A stretch of DNA of 64,000 bases from Cucumis sativus. Its lineage: Eukaryota; Streptophyta; Magnoliopsida; Cucurbitales; Cucurbitaceae. Below the pieces are notes generated by a model. That model did no database searches and was not told the origin of the DNA. It saw nothing but the letters and a program-made list of their open reading frames with translations. Both the position numbers and the translations under genes were made by a program. The stretch is from contig NC_026656.2 in the NCBI RefSeq assembly GCF_000004075.3, forward strand, positions 12,400,001-12,464,000, written 5' to 3'. Positions 10,816-24,606 of the stretch are shown here, in pieces. The first letter of the stretch is position 1, and each line of letters begins with the position of its first letter.

Positions 10816-13800
10816 TCATATAACGGTGCCATCTCCGACTGTTGCCTTTTCCATTATAATGGTGATTCCCGACCGAATGTAGAATCCCTGTTCAGGCCTA
10901 GCTGCTTCTTGGACGCCCTGGAAATTGATAGAGAAACAGATTAATGGAAAGAGACTAATGAGGTTTTCAAGACTGAATGTCTATTGTTAAGGATGGGCTG
11001 AGATATACTTACATCTTTGTTCATAATGATAACATCCTTTCCGATTTTTGCATTCTTATCAATTATACATTTCCTGCAACAAACCACACCCATAATGATA
11101 ACTCAATATTGTTGGATTGGAAAATTCTCACGCAGTTCTATGTTTAACAAGTTTCTCTCAAGGTTCGAGTCTACTTACTTGATTTTCGAGTTTCGTCCAA
11201 TCCCTACAGGGACTTTTCCCTCTGCTAGCAGACCTGTAATTTCAAGTTCGGTTTGGTAATTGTCTGCACCCATCATTATTGTATCCTGTGTAAAAGAAGA
11301 TAGCAACGACGGTTACAAATCCAAGTGTTTGTCCAACAACCTGTCTTAAACTATGAGTTCTTCGCTTTCACCTTAAGTTCAACACCGTAGTCTAATCTTG
11401 ACCGTTCACCGACTATTGAATGTTGGACACTACAATCTCTCAAAAAGCATCCATGTGAGATTATTGCATCGACAATCTGCAGAACTCAAACGAAGCTTAA
11501 GAGCAGATTCCTAAAAACAAGCTTAGAATCAGATTGGTTTTATTCATATACCTGACATCTGTCGATCTTGGTCGGCGGTAAGAACCGGGGAGACGTGTAG
11601 AACGGTGTCTTGGGGTCATAAAATTCAAACTTAGGAAACTGCAAGAAAATGAAAAATTGATAATCAATACCAACTGAAATGAAGCAATTGGCAATGCCAG
11701 GTAAGTTCTAGAAAATGAATCCTTTCAGCAGAGAATGCATTGCTTGAAGCAGAGGACTTTGACCTTCAGTTAATTCCACAGTTCAGATTCTTAAGATAAC
11801 GATTGCAAAGTCAAGTAATAAACTATATGGACAGATTATACAACTATAAAGGAAAATCAGAACGAAAAAAATTTGAGTCCAAGAAATGTAACGTACCTCT
11901 TCCGTGAGGGCCATGTTTGCATCATAGAAAGTCTTTATTGTTCCAATGTCCTCCCAATAATCTCTAAACATAAATGCCTTCAGAATAAGAAAACAAGGAA
12001 GAAGAAAGAAACAAAAGTTAAACGCACACATTATACATCAATGTGAAAACAATGTCTCAAATGAAGTTGAAAATATGAGGGATTGAGATAGGCTATGATA
12101 GAAGAGAAATGGAAGTCAAAATAGGAGTTATCTTTTACTAGTTACAGCGAAAAACAAAGGCCTCTAGCACACAAAATTGATTGTAGGCGAACATAATTTA
12201 TGCAGCATTTTGTATCAAGAACCATTACGTAATCACACAAATATAAAATTTTACCAGTTAAAGATTCAAGAACAGAGTAGGTCGACACAATTATTACCTT
12301 GACAAATTTAATTAATAAAGCATTAAGGAGTTGATAGAAAATCATCTTACTTGGACATTGTATTCCTTTATAGCTGCAGGAATGATTTCAGAGCCGAAGT
12401 CATTAGATGTAGGATATCTCCACTTCAAAAGGTTTAGTAAAACCTCTGTTTTGAAAACATAAACTCCCATTGATGCAATGTAAGGAGACTTCAATGACTC
12501 CTCCCGAGACAGACCAAATGGAGTTGTATCCACTCGCTGCAGAATACCAAACAATTGGGATGATTATATCACTTGAACAAGACTCAAATTACAAGATAAA
12601 ATTTTGATGCTTAAATTAGGAATGTAATTTGAGAAACAATGATTGAAGAGAAGGTTCAGTAAACATGAACCAATTTCAGCCAAGAATGATGGCTTTAATG
12701 GCTTTCACGACTTAAGCCAATATAGTTCATTCACAAAGTGGAAAAAGTAACCATTCTATGTTTTCTGCAGTTTTTACCATTGCATTCAAATTGGCACCCT
12801 CTGGCTTTTCAGAAAACTGGATAATTCGACCTCTACTATCTAATTTCACCAATCCGTAGTCTGATGCGCGGCTGCAAAGTGGATTAAAAGGATATGAGAC
12901 TTTGACTCTAAAATCCTAAAGAACAAATAAATAAATTCCTATGATCTAGAAGCATTTCAATTTCGTTGTTCTTTAAGCATACAAAATAAGGTTTTGAAGT
13001 TAACTTAGACAAACAATTGCGCTTATCAAATCATTTACTATTTACCTACAACCAAAACAATTTTAAACGAAGAATTATAAGGTAAAAGGAACATTGATAA
13101 AACCTGTCATCCACAGCTGCACACGAGATTGAAATATCAGCTTTGCGATCAATGTGATTCTGTGTCCAATGATAGCATACAATTAGATTTTGAAATATAG
13201 AATATGAACTATTATCTTTATCAGAATGGGGCTTCAAAAAGAAATTCATTACCTGAACAAAGTCCATATAGTCCATTCTGTACATGTGATCCCCTGCCAA
13301 AATTAGAATGTTCTCAACATTTCTGTGCTTGGCATCCTACAAGAAATAATACGAAAATCAACTTCATAATATCAACATGGTGAAGTTTCAAACAGAACAA
13401 AAAGAAAATAAAGTTGTTTTATACCTCAAATACCCAAATAAATTGTCTCACAGCATCTGCAGTTCCTTGGAACCAGTACATACCAGATTCCCCAGATGTT
13501 TGTGTAGCTGCAAGAACCTGTTTATCGAGAGTAAGCTCAAGGTCATATTATAATCTAGAGATCTGGAATAACTAACTACTGAAAATAATCACAATTATAC
13601 ACTCTCATTTTCCAAAATAAAACAGTCAAGTTAGGAAAAAAAAATTGACTCTATCTCTAAGTTGTCTTTTTTATTCCATGCTTTTTATCATTAAGTTCTT
13701 CAATTATCGATTCAAGCATTTTTCAATAGCTTCCTACACATTGCCATACCATACCTCCACAAATCCTTCTCCAAAAGTGACACCATTTCCAAAGTATGTC

Positions 13801-14731
13801 CGTGCGATATGACGATTCAAAGAAGCAGAGTTGAACTGTGTAAGCACAAATATTTTGTTGATCCCACTGTTGATGCAGTTGCTCATTGGAATATCTATAA
13901 GCCTATAGCATCCTCCAACTGGAACCTACCCATGCAATGCAAGCAAATATTTGATAGGTAAATCTGGCAAAACATACAAGACCCGATGGCAAATAATCTG
14001 GACTATATGACACACCATAAAAAAAAAATGACAAAGATATTAGGAAAACCTTCCTTCAATACATGATTTGGAAAGAAAAAAAAAACAGATTCATATATTC
14101 TAAGAAATACATTAACATCAGTGAGAACAAAATTACATTTTCTTTGGTGTAAAAAACAGAGAACTGATTGGAAAACGATCTAAACTAAGCCGCTGACCCT
14201 TGTAAAGTTCCACAATCAAATATATATATACACACAGACAAATTCCTTACAGCGGGTGTTGCTGATCTTTTAGTAAGGGGAAACAGGTGAGTCCCAGCAC
14301 CCCCTCCCAATATGATTGAAGCAACATTTTTGGGATTCGCTTTTACTTTAGGAACTGTTGGAACTTGAATGGTCTGCAAAATCAAATCCAATTCAAAGAA
14401 ATGAAAAATGAAGAAAAATCATGATGGGGTTTTCATCAAAACTTCCAAAGATATAAATCAAACATGGCCATTTGGCCATCCACAAATGCAGTGAACTCAC
14501 CATAGGCTGCTTTGAAACATTAGGCGTAGCCACAGCATAAGTAACATTTGGGGTAAGCTTCAAAGCTTTCTTCTCAGATTTCAAACTCCTAATCCAAACA
14601 TTTTCACTAAAACCTCCTCTAACTTTCTCACCAAAAAATCTATTCTCACAACGATCAAAACCTCCCCAATTACCCTTCATCAATTGGGTATCGGATTTCA
14701 AAGACACAAAGCAGGAATCCATCGCAGCCAT
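10816..14731 (-). CDS. Glucose-1-phosphate adenylyltransferase (AGPase) large subunit, plastidial
   Basis: About 14 coding exons join to about 526 aa, normal for the family. AGPase makes ADP-glucose from glucose-1-phosphate and ATP, the committed step of starch synthesis, as an S2L2 tetramer in plastids. Residues 1 to about 75 are a basic, Ser-rich transit peptide. The nucleotide-binding loop [12 protein letters not shown] (about 100-111) is followed by [20 protein letters not shown], then [12 protein letters not shown] and the domain linker [11 protein letters not shown]; a left-handed beta-helix domain ends in TVGDGTVI. Large-subunit identity is clear from ATPAVPVGG; catalytic small subunits have AKPAVP. 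His106 and Thr116 stand where small subunits have the catalytic Arg and Lys, so this subunit is probably regulatory. A leader intron is likely (donor TCAG|GTGATT near 14944, acceptor just upstream of the ATG). The paralogue class (APL1-4) cannot be settled by eye. Confidence 0.96.
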
Positions 14732-14944
14732 ATCTCACTAGCAATACCAAATCCAAAAAATCAGTTAACTCTCTCGAATAAACAATGCATTAGAAAATGT
14801 CACAAATTACAATCAAATAGCATTCCCCCCAGCTCAAATCCCAATAGAAAAAGCAAAAGCCACAATCCAAGCAACCAAATAGAGTACAGATCACACAAAG
14901 GAAAGAAAAAAAGTAAAAAGGTAGCTAAAAAATGGAAGAAATCA

Positions 14945-17900
14945 CCTGAAAATTCTGAAAGACAGTAAAATGAGAGAGACCCAGATAATAAAATGATGAA
15001 AATAAGAAAATTGAGAAAGGGAAAGGAGAATAAATGGAAAACTCAGAAAGAGGAGACGGATCAAAAGCAGAGAGAAAGGGGAAAAAAGAGTGAAAAATGT
15101 GAGTGATGACGAACAAGGCGGTGGGTTATGGGCATGTGAATGTAAGGCGTTTTCATTCACGAGGATTGATTTTTATAGGAAAAAACAAGAAAGTGGGAAA
15201 GCTTCATTCATTCATGTCAGCAAATGCTTGTTCTTTGTTCTTCATCACCTTCTTCATAATTATTAAAAGAAAAAAGAAGAAGATTATTTTGGTACAAAAC
15301 TCAATTTGCAACAGATCATCCGCTATTTGTACGCCGCATTCTACTTGGACCCATGTATTTGTGTACAAATTCAAAATTATTTCAGAGATAAAATAGAATA
15401 TGGAAATTGATGGATAGAGTAAAACTCTTAATTAATACATAAAATTTAGAAAGGGTAAGGTATGGTAGGGGTATAGTAAGTTTGGTTTTCATACCTTTGG
15501 ACTCAATTAACTACCAGACTAAATCAATCCATTTTGTAAAATAAAGGATTCAAACTAATCTCATACAAACTACTGATTGATTTTTATTTATTATTGGTTC
15601 ATTCTCTATTGACATTTTTTTTTTTTAAATTTTAGACCATTTTTGCTAAATTTAAGTTGAAAATGGGCTTTATTCTTTTTCTTTTTCTATGAATTTTCAA
15701 ATTAAATTAGGAGATTTAATACTTCAATCTTCAATAGTAAAGCAATAATTAATTATTTCTTTTGTAATTCATTTTCTAAGAATGAAATTTACTAAATTCG
15801 TGTCTATTAGGAACAAAATTAGCTATATATAATATTTTATTCCATATTATACAATAACTATATTTTCATATCTTAATTTATTTTATGAAATTCAATTCCA
15901 TCCTTTCTTTTTTTAAGTACAAATTGAAGAGAAAAATTTAAAATGGAAATCTCCTCTTCACGTATGTAAGAGTGCTTGATAAGTTAATTCTTGATGGCCA
16001 TATCACCTATGTTACCTTCAAAGAATTAATATTCTATATATTTCCACGTGTAGAAGAAAAGATGAAGTTTGTTTTCTAAAAAACAAGAAAGAAAAGATAA
16101 AAGAAAATTTTAAAATAGAACTTTAATATGTAAAGTTATGTACGATATATTAATGTAAAGCTTCTTTTAACTCTTATTATTATTTCTTTTGTCTACCCTT
16201 CTTCATCCTATAGATACACTTCCTTTAATTTAAAATATTGAACTTATCATTACTTATTTCCAAACTGTAAAAGACACATGTATCCATAAATTGTGTGGAA
16301 GTAGTAGTAATTCTATGTAAACTTAGATGAAAACAACATTTAATTTAGTTGTTTTTTTCCCTTTGACATATCAACTTAATGTGAGATGAAAGCATTTGTC
16401 ACACTTTCAAGCAAATAATTAAACATATAGAGATTATATTAAAAGTGAACTATATAAAAAGATTAGGCTATTACATACTTTTGGTGTAGCAAATGTAAAA
16501 TAACAAACCTAATCAAACACTATATTGAAATCAATTTTGGTTTTAATTGAAAAGGTTGAGATGACATGTCCAATACCATCTATCTCTATCTCTCTTTTTC
16601 TTTCGACTTTCTTGATGCTAGTTTCAATGACGGTATTAAAATCATCAAAAATAATAATTTTTTACTGTTAAAAAACGTTGAAGAGACCGTGCTTTGTAAT
16701 AGTGCTTATGTTAAAACTAAAAAATATCTCTAATTTACAACGTGACATTTACAAAGAAATATAATGATTGATATAATGCGATTTAAAGTGAATGATACAA
16801 CTTAGAAGTGAGACATAACATTGCAGACCTAATTTGAAAAAAATTCAAAGGATAATATATAAGTAATTTTGTTATTGTTTTAAAATTTTGCATGGAGACT
16901 TGTTGGCAGTAAATTTTAAAAGATGAATATTATATATACACACACTAATGCATTTATTATATATACCCACACGTAAAAACTCAAAAAAAAAAAAATTATA
17001 GTTTTAACCTAACTTTATAAATAAATTGAAACATTCCTTTCAACAAAATTTATATATATATTCTTTTCATATTCACGTCTAAATGTTTTATATCCAAATA
17101 TTTATTATAAATTGTAGATGATTATAAATAAAAGAAAATGAATAATTACAATAATTAATTTCGAATTAGTATAAACCCTAAACCGTATATAAAAAATAGA
17201 CCACAAAAAAAGAAAAATTAGAAGAGAATTGAAAAACATGATTTGATTTCTTTTTCATCCTAATTATCATTTTGTTGTGAATAAGAATGAAATATTTATA
17301 CCTATGCAAGAATTCAAACATATACACAAGAGTTAATATGAGAAAGAGTGTGAATAGCAAGAGAAATGAGATAATAAACAATAATTAATTTTAAATTAAA
17401 AAACAAAGTTAAGATACAAATTATTGGAATGTGAAGAAAACTAATTGAAAAGAGAAAATTAGAATGAAAAAGTTGGTTGGATTTTATGATTTTATATATA
17501 CTACAAAGGTTAATTATGCATCTAAAAAAGTAATAATAAGAAATGAGAAATGCTTAGAAAATTTGCTTTTCTTTGTCTTGTTTATTTTTCTTCTTATTTG
17601 GTGGGAGTTTTTAGTCTCATATATTTTATATTTAAAAAACAAAGAATATACAATCATATTTTGATTGAATATAACATGTTGAAAATTAGGCATCTTAATT
17701 AAGAATTGGTTTAGTTTGAATAATTGTTGTAGTTGTAAAGAGAGCATGAAAAGAAAGAAAATGTAATATAATAAGGTGAGTGAGGAAGAAAAATGTGAAA
17801 AGGATTGGCAAACGATTGTAGAAACGTTACATTAAGCAATGAGAAAAATGATAAAGAAGAAATGAAATGAAGTTGAGGAAAGTGTGGTAGAAACGCAGCG

Positions 17901-20900
17901 TTTTGGTGGGTTTTTGTTTAGGCAATGATTGGAAAGTGGTTCCCAGTGTTATCTTGAAATAGGGGCCGTCCACGTGTAAGAAAAGAGACGGTTAACATTT
18001 ATGTGTAAAAAAAATATAACAGTTTCCGTTTTTGGCGATAGGAAGATTTGAAGAGGAATATGATTTAATAATATGTTTACAAATAAAGTCTCAAACATGA
18101 CACTACGGACAATAATTCACGTGATTGCTTTGATTGTGTGTCATCAAAACTCTTTTCCACCCAACTAACCATTTTAAAATATTTAATAATATGGGAAAGG
18201 ATATATTATTTCTATTTTAAATCTCATTTTTTTAAATAATAATATAACCAAAAATATCATACTTTATTTACCACATCTATTTTATTCAATTTTTTCCAAA
18301 ATTATGAGTTTTTGTGTTGCATGGTCCAACACATCCTTTAAAACCTATTGCTACGTGACAATACCAACATATATATATATATATGTATGCTAAAATGTCT
18401 ATTATCAATATTTCTAGGAACGTTTTAAACAATTCAACCATGTATAACTTGAAAACTTTAAATTATATTTTGTGTTGATGTTGGACTCATAGGCATTAGA
18501 AAAATGTCATGTCCATGAAAAACATAATACACACTATAGTTTCAATATTATGTCAATACGCTTTTGATTAAATTATGTGGTATGCTCTAAACAAACCTTT
18601 GTTGATATGTTAATACATTGCAATATTCTTTTGTTGATTATAGGTTGAGTTTTATTCTATATATTTTAGACATTATATTTTCTATTAAATGATGAAAATA
18701 GGTTGTGTGGAGGGTTTTTCAAAAAATATTTACCTTAATAAAAAGAGAAAATTCATTACAATTCATTTTTTTATGAAAACGTAAATATTTTTTACAACTT
18801 TCCTATTTCGTTAAATGTAATTTTCTTTTTTATTATAATTTTTCTTAAAATTTATTACATTCAAATTTTCTATTTTTGACCATTTTTATTGTGTATATGT
18901 GTATATATAGTTCCTATTCTTCCTGTAAAGTTAATTTCTATTTGACCCGGCAAAATGAAAAAGAAAACTGAACATGAAAAGATTGGTTAGTTTTGAAGTT
19001 TAAGTGTTTAATTTTGAGAAAATTGGATTGTTTAGTGACTACTCAAAATAGTTTTTTTAGAAAACTTTTGAAGTTTATTTTAAACATTAATTTTTATGAA
19101 AAGAGATAAAATGAAATTGATTTTTTGATAAAAAAAAACGCTCTAGTAAGTCCAAACAGAAAATAATTTGGATTATTTATGGGGATGTTTGAGACACTGA
19201 GTTGGTTATTATAGTTTGTGAAGTTATAATCATTTACCAAATTTGTTTTTAATTAGGGTGGAGGACTATTTTAGTCTAAGTAAACACGGTAACAAAGAGA
19301 GAAATGGATGATGAGTATGACGTAGTCAAACACGGTAACAAATAAGAACATCGAAAAAAAAAAAAAAATTTGAAGTAGTGATATCATAATTAAATGTAGG
19401 TCATAATAGTTTGAAGCACAAGTTATAGTAATTGAAGCGTAAAACGAATGTGACTTATAATGGCTCACTCCACTCACTAAATGCTTAAAAGTATTTACTC
19501 TATTTAAAGCTCAACCTAAAATCAACCGTAATGATTAATATTTTAAATAAACAATGATGAAACTTCTTTTATGATTGAATCATTATTGTAAATGATAAAA
19601 CTGTTGAAAATATATAGAAAATATAGCAAAATTTTAGATTTCATCCATGTTTTTTTATTTTTTAGTCTATTTTTACTTTGGTTGGGGTAAATCTAAAATT
19701 TGAAAGTACATTAGCTTTAAAATAAAATGACTAAAAAACGAGTAAACATGCCAAAGGTTGAAATAAATTTGATTGTTTGGGCCCATTTTGGAATGGGCCT
19801 ACATTTAGGGCTGGCCTTCAACAATGGACTTTTTAGAATAATTGATGGGCCACGGCCATACACATGAAGAGGGCAATTATACCATTTTAGTTTGGGCTCC
19901 TACAAATATAGGCAAAAACTTTAAATAATTAAAAATATGGCAAATTTTGTGTAACGATCTAAATTTGTCATTGCTTAAAACAAACAACATTTTCCAACTT
20001 GCAAAAATTCCTATTTAGTATTAAAGAAAGTATAATGTAAGTGTGGTTCATCAACTATCTTTAACAAAAAGAAAAAAGAAACATATAGTAGTCAAATCAT
20101 GGAGAACATGGAAATAGGGGAAGCAAGAACGTAGAGTCCCCATATGAAATGTCATGGGTTTTTCTCGTAGCTTGCCAACTTGCTCTAAGTCAAACATAGA
20201 GAAAGGAGGTACCTTAAGTCATATAAGGCTTGTGATCCCGCAAGAACATACATTAGTTATAAAGTGAACCTAAAAATATACTTAGTAGTTAATCAATTAT
20301 CAATAACAGTTGAAAAGTGATGATACCGAGAGACATCGTACATGTAGAGTATACTAACCTAATAGCCAAAGCTAACAACTACCATCCGTCCAAATAGCAT
20401 ATAACAGTCAAACTTTATCCAATAATATACATAATTCAAGAAAACATTATCCAACATCTTCATACTTCATATTCAATCACATAGTTAAATCAACACAATT
20501 TAACTCTCATATAAGCCTATCAATGCATAATTCCGTCAATCCATTTAACACAATTAAATCTTAATTCGAAGGTTCATCCATAGAAGTTCCTTACCTAAAC
20601 AAGAATTAAAATGCCTTTGCAAAATCGTTGATGCCAAATTAACCACAATTTACGTATCATAAACACAATCAAAATTAAACTAATAACCTTAACTTTTCCT
20701 TACATAAAAGTATTCAATTTAATTAACCCTTAACTTTTCCAACTTAACTTTTCCCTTTTCCTTCTTTCCAAACAAATAAATACACATATTTAACCCATTT
20801 TCTCTCCTCATTAATTATTTTTCTCTTTTCTCACCAAAAACCACCTTCTTAATTAAATTTGCAATAACACATACATACACTCCATTAATTTCAAATTAAA

Positions 20901-21384
20901 TAACACTTCAACATAAAATTTAAGATAAACCAAAATAGCCCTACAGACTAATTACTTGCTTTTCTTAATTTCACTCTATATAAAGTCTATTGTGCATCCT
21001 TCATTCCACAAATATTGCTTCTATTTTCATGGAAATTAGCATATATAGTTGGAAAGCTTACCTTAATATTGGTTCTATTTTCAGATTCAAAAAGTAATGA
21101 AATTCAATATTGGTTCTGATTATATATAGTTTTCATACATAGTAGAAAAATTAAAATTACGTTAATGTAAAAATTGTGAAAATTTACACATAACCAACCT
21201 ATGGTTATTAATAAATGAATTATTTATGAGGTTAACTTTACATTAACTTCCCTCTAATTAATTATAAATTTTATCACGCTTTAATTTTTACACTTGAGAA
21301 CATTTTATTATCATTCATTAATTAATAATAACAAGTGAGATATGAATGTTAAAATTAAAATTTCTCTCCAATTAAATTAATTAT
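14945..21384. other. AGPase promoter side and long gene-poor AT-rich region
   Basis: The first few hundred bases are the AGPase leader and promoter. The rest is AT-rich DNA with A/T runs, TA repeats (about 18366-18386), short direct repeats such as AAACACGGTAACAAA (near 19267 and 19328), and scattered CACGTG cores (near 16046 and 17971). The open frames are short and AT-driven. No RNA gene was recognised. A somewhat GC-richer patch near 17880-18050 with CCACGTGTAAG could be an orphan promoter, but no gene follows. Confidence 0.5.
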
Positions 21385-21712
21385 ACTTCAAGTGATCTTA
21401 CTTGACGTCTAAAAAACATCAAGAAATTCGAAAAATAACTCTTCTCCGGCTTTTTATAAAAATTCTTAAGATACTTTTTGACGTTTTTAAAATGTCAAGT
21501 AAAAATATGTATTTTTTATGTTTAAAAAATGTCAAGAATTTAATAAATTTTTTTTGACGTTTTTAAAACGTAAAAAAAAAATACATATTACTTGACGTTT
21601 AATAAACGTCAAGAAATCTGAAAGTTGACCTATCCCATTTTTTCATAATTTTTTTTTGACGTTTTTAGAAAAGAAAAACAACAGACGTCAAGAAAGACAT
21701 TTTTTGTAGTAG
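21385..21712. mobile_element. Transposon-like end with repeated TTGACGT inverted motifs
   Basis: Within about 330 bases TTGACGTTT and its complement AAACGTCAAG recur several times in both orientations, some as compact palindromes such as TTGACGTTTAATAAACGTCAA. The block ends in GTCAAGAAAGACATTTTTTGTAGTAGGG, whose reverse complement starts CCCTACTACAAAAAATG, resembling decayed termini of CACTA (En/Spm) elements or MITEs. Dense subterminal repeats next to such a terminus are typical of CACTA ends. I found no matching second end or transposase, so this is probably a solo, eroded or non-autonomous end. Confidence 0.4.
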
Positions 21713-22026
21713 GGATTATTACTACCTTTATACAAATATATATTATAATAATGCATGGATGTACACAATAAATATTTAGTAATCAATGCAAGTATCATAT
21801 CATCACAATTATTGCATTAGAAAAAAAAAGTACTTCTTCTTGGTGTGATTGGGATGGGTTTAAGGACTTCACCTTATCTTTAAATGTTGGAATGTAGTTC
21901 TTGGATTTGCCGTCCAATCTTGTTTGTGTCAAAGCATATACTACAAGCAAGGCATATCCTTAGCATCCACTTTTACAAAAACACAGCATCAAACAGCGAC
22001 CTTCATCATCACAAACTCTCAAATTT

Positions 22027-22884
22027 ATGGACAATACAATCGTAGTTCTAGTCACTGGATGCGCCAAAGGCGGCATTGGCTACGAATATTGCAAGGCATT
22101 TGCCGAACATGGCTGCATTGTCTTCGCCACTGACGTCCCTCACCGTGCCCACCAACTCTTCAACGAAAGTTTCTCCACAATCCAAACACTTGAACTCGAT
22201 GTTACATCTGATGAAAGTGTAGAAAAAGCCGTACAGACCATAATTTCAAAGCACGGGCGTATTGATATCTTGGTAAACAATGCAGGGATTGGTAGCAGTG
22301 GTCCGCTTGCCGAGCTTCCGTTGGAGGCTGTAAGGAAGACTTGGGAAGTCAACACGCTTGGCCAGCTGAGAATGGTGCAGCAAGTTGTACCCCATATGGC
22401 ATCTCGCGGCAGCGGAGTCATTGTAAATGTTGGTAGCGTTGTAGGAAATGTACCAACACCGTGGGCAGGGTCGTATTGTGCTAGTAAAGCAACTGTCCAT
22501 GCTATGTCGCACGTGCTGCGGCTCGAGCTGAGGCCGTTTGGGATTGACGTAGTGTTGGTGATGCCTGGGGCAATAAGGTCGAATTTTGGGAGTGCTACAG
22601 TTGAGAATGTGAAAAGTCAAGAATGGAAACTTTACAAGAAATATAAAAAAAGTATAGAAGAAAGGGCAAATGCATCACAGAGTGGGAACTCAACTGATGC
22701 AGGGATCTTTGCAAGAGATGTTGTGAACAAAGTGTTGAGGAAGAAACCACCAAAGCAAATTGTTTCTGGGCATTTGAGTGGTTTGTTGTCTATTCTTTCT
22801 TGGCTTCCACTTTGGGTTAGAGATCTTTACTTTTCTTATCGCTTCAACTTGAATCAAAAGGTACGAGACTTCAATCTTTTTTAG
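22027..22884 (+). CDS. Classical short-chain dehydrogenase/reductase, AYR1-like
   Basis: A 285-aa intronless frame with all classical SDR landmarks: cofactor loop TGCAKGGIG (residues 10-18), NNAG (84-87), catalytic Ser137 (NVGSVVG), Tyr150 and Lys154 (YCASK), then PGAIRSNFG. Asp36 after the second strand, followed by basic residues, leaves cofactor preference open. The spacing, with TG-x-x-x-GGIG, matches plant proteins annotated as NADPH-dependent 1-acyldihydroxyacetone phosphate reductases, which would act in ether-lipid or glycerolipid metabolism at membranes; the substrate is not proven. The hydrophobic tail (LLSILSWLPLWVRDLYF) may be a membrane anchor. The last codons follow AAAAG|GTACGAG, a good donor, so the true C-terminus may lie in an unrecognised downstream exon. 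Confidence 0.92.
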   Translation: MDNTIVVLVTGCAKGGIGYEYCKAFAEHGCIVFATDVPHRAHQLFNESFSTIQTLELDVTSDESVEKAVQTIISKHGRIDILVNNAGIGSSGPLAELPLEAVRKTWEVNTLGQLRMVQQVVPHMASRGSGVIVNVGSVVGNVPTPWAGSYCASKATVHAMSHVLRLELRPFGIDVVLVMPGAIRSNFGSATVENVKSQEWKLYKKYKKSIEERANASQSGNSTDAGIFARDVVNKVLRKKPPKQIVSGHLSGLLSILSWLPLWVRDLYFSYRFNLNQKVRDFNLF

Positions 22885-24573
22885 TTTTCGTTCATCGTAT
22901 AGTTTAATTGCATTTGGATGTTAGGGAAATAAGTTTGTTGTTCTATCTCATCATGCATAGTAATTTGTGTATTGATAGACTCATAACATCAAAATTCATC
23001 CATGCTAGCTCAATTTAACGTCGATAAGAGCTTGACTCATCAGAGGACTGAGAGATATATGATTCTTGTCTCTCCTCCCTCAATTTATACTTACAGAAAG
23101 AATAGTTCAATTTAACCCTTCTACCTCAAAAGGCTAATTATGTTTGTTGACTTTTTGGAAGGTGATTATGAATATGAAACTAGTTTTCATACTTTTGAAC
23201 GTTCTCTTTTTCAAGTATTCATATACTTTCCATTTTTGCTCCCAGTTTTCAATCAAATGGAGGTAGCTATGGTTGAATGTCTTGCAATGTTTATGAAAAA
23301 GGCTAAACAATCTTTACAGAATCCTAAACATCAGTATTTTTTTTGTCTTTATATTTTAAACTATACACAAGATTTTATGTCAATAAAAATCATATTGTCA
23401 TTACTTGCATATTTGTGAATCATATGGGATAGACTTTACATCATCATTAACCAAAAATTGTTAAAAAGAAAAAGTACGAACATAACATCATGCATGCTAG
23501 TTTTTGGCTACATTCATTAATGATGATAGCTATGAGAATAGAAGTTTCAAAACTACTCTCAACGGAATTAACACAAGGACGAAGGACAAAAATATAACAT
23601 AAATTATAATAAAAACATAAGAGAAGTTGCCAGTAATGATTTTCTTCTTCTTTTTTCTAACATGTATGGACAAATGTTTTTTTGAAGGTAACATTCACAA
23701 AAGACGATTAATGATTAACATTAAAGTCGTATGCTATCGGTGTTTACACATTTGCACATCTTTGAAGAGTATCAGAGCAAATTTCAATGTATGTTTCGAT
23801 CGTTTAGGATTGAAAAAACTTTCTAATTTATGATTTGTTGTATAAGCTTATAGTTTAATGTATCAGTGCTTGAAAATAAAATATCGCACAAAATGCACAT
23901 GTCCTTTTATATATAAAAGGATTAAAAACGTTAAAATACAAGCACTTACTTATCCTTACTTGTTGAAGAAATATAGGGCGAAAACAATAGCAAGGAGAAG
24001 GAAATTCAAAACAGATGTACAAAAAGCATCCATACTCAATCATCTACTCGATAATTGTTCGACATGAAATGTAACAAAGTGACTTTTTAGATGTCCTCTT
24101 CATTAATTAATAATTGTTCGACATGGTTTGGAGTGTTTTCAAAACAAAGTTAAGTTTTAAAAACCAAGTAGTAATCATTTTTTATTTGAAATTTGATTAA
24201 AAATTTAAGTGTTTATTTCAAAATGATGAAGAGAATTAGAAAGATCAACAAGAAAATGAGTAAAATTTGAAAAAGAAAAAAAAAAGTTATATAATAAACT
24301 AAATTAAATCAGCTTGAAAATTTTATTAAAAATAGTTCAATATTTGCTATACAGCAAAGTGAACAAACTATAAAGAAATAAGTTTAGATTTAACCATATA
24401 GTTTTTGAAGTTATAGAATTTTAATCTATATCAAATTATAATGGTCATCTGGGTGCCTCAAATTGATTTATCAAAATACTATATGCTTTTTTTTTTTTGG
24501 TGTGTTCGAGATTATTAAAAAAAAGTTAAGCAAAATTTTAAAAATGGTAAAAATATTTAACAAAAATTTAAAG

Positions 24574-24606
<33 letters not shown>

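Noticed and set aside
17178-17747. Overlapping frames on both strands rich in Phe, Leu, Ile and Lys
   Set aside because: Composition simply follows the A/T runs. The telo-box-like AAACCCTAAACC at about 17173 is noted but no gene follows.
23140-24067. Several frames of 60-92 codons downstream of the SDR gene
   Set aside because: They show no similarity to known proteins and have AT-driven composition. One might contain an SDR 3' exon, but I could not identify it.
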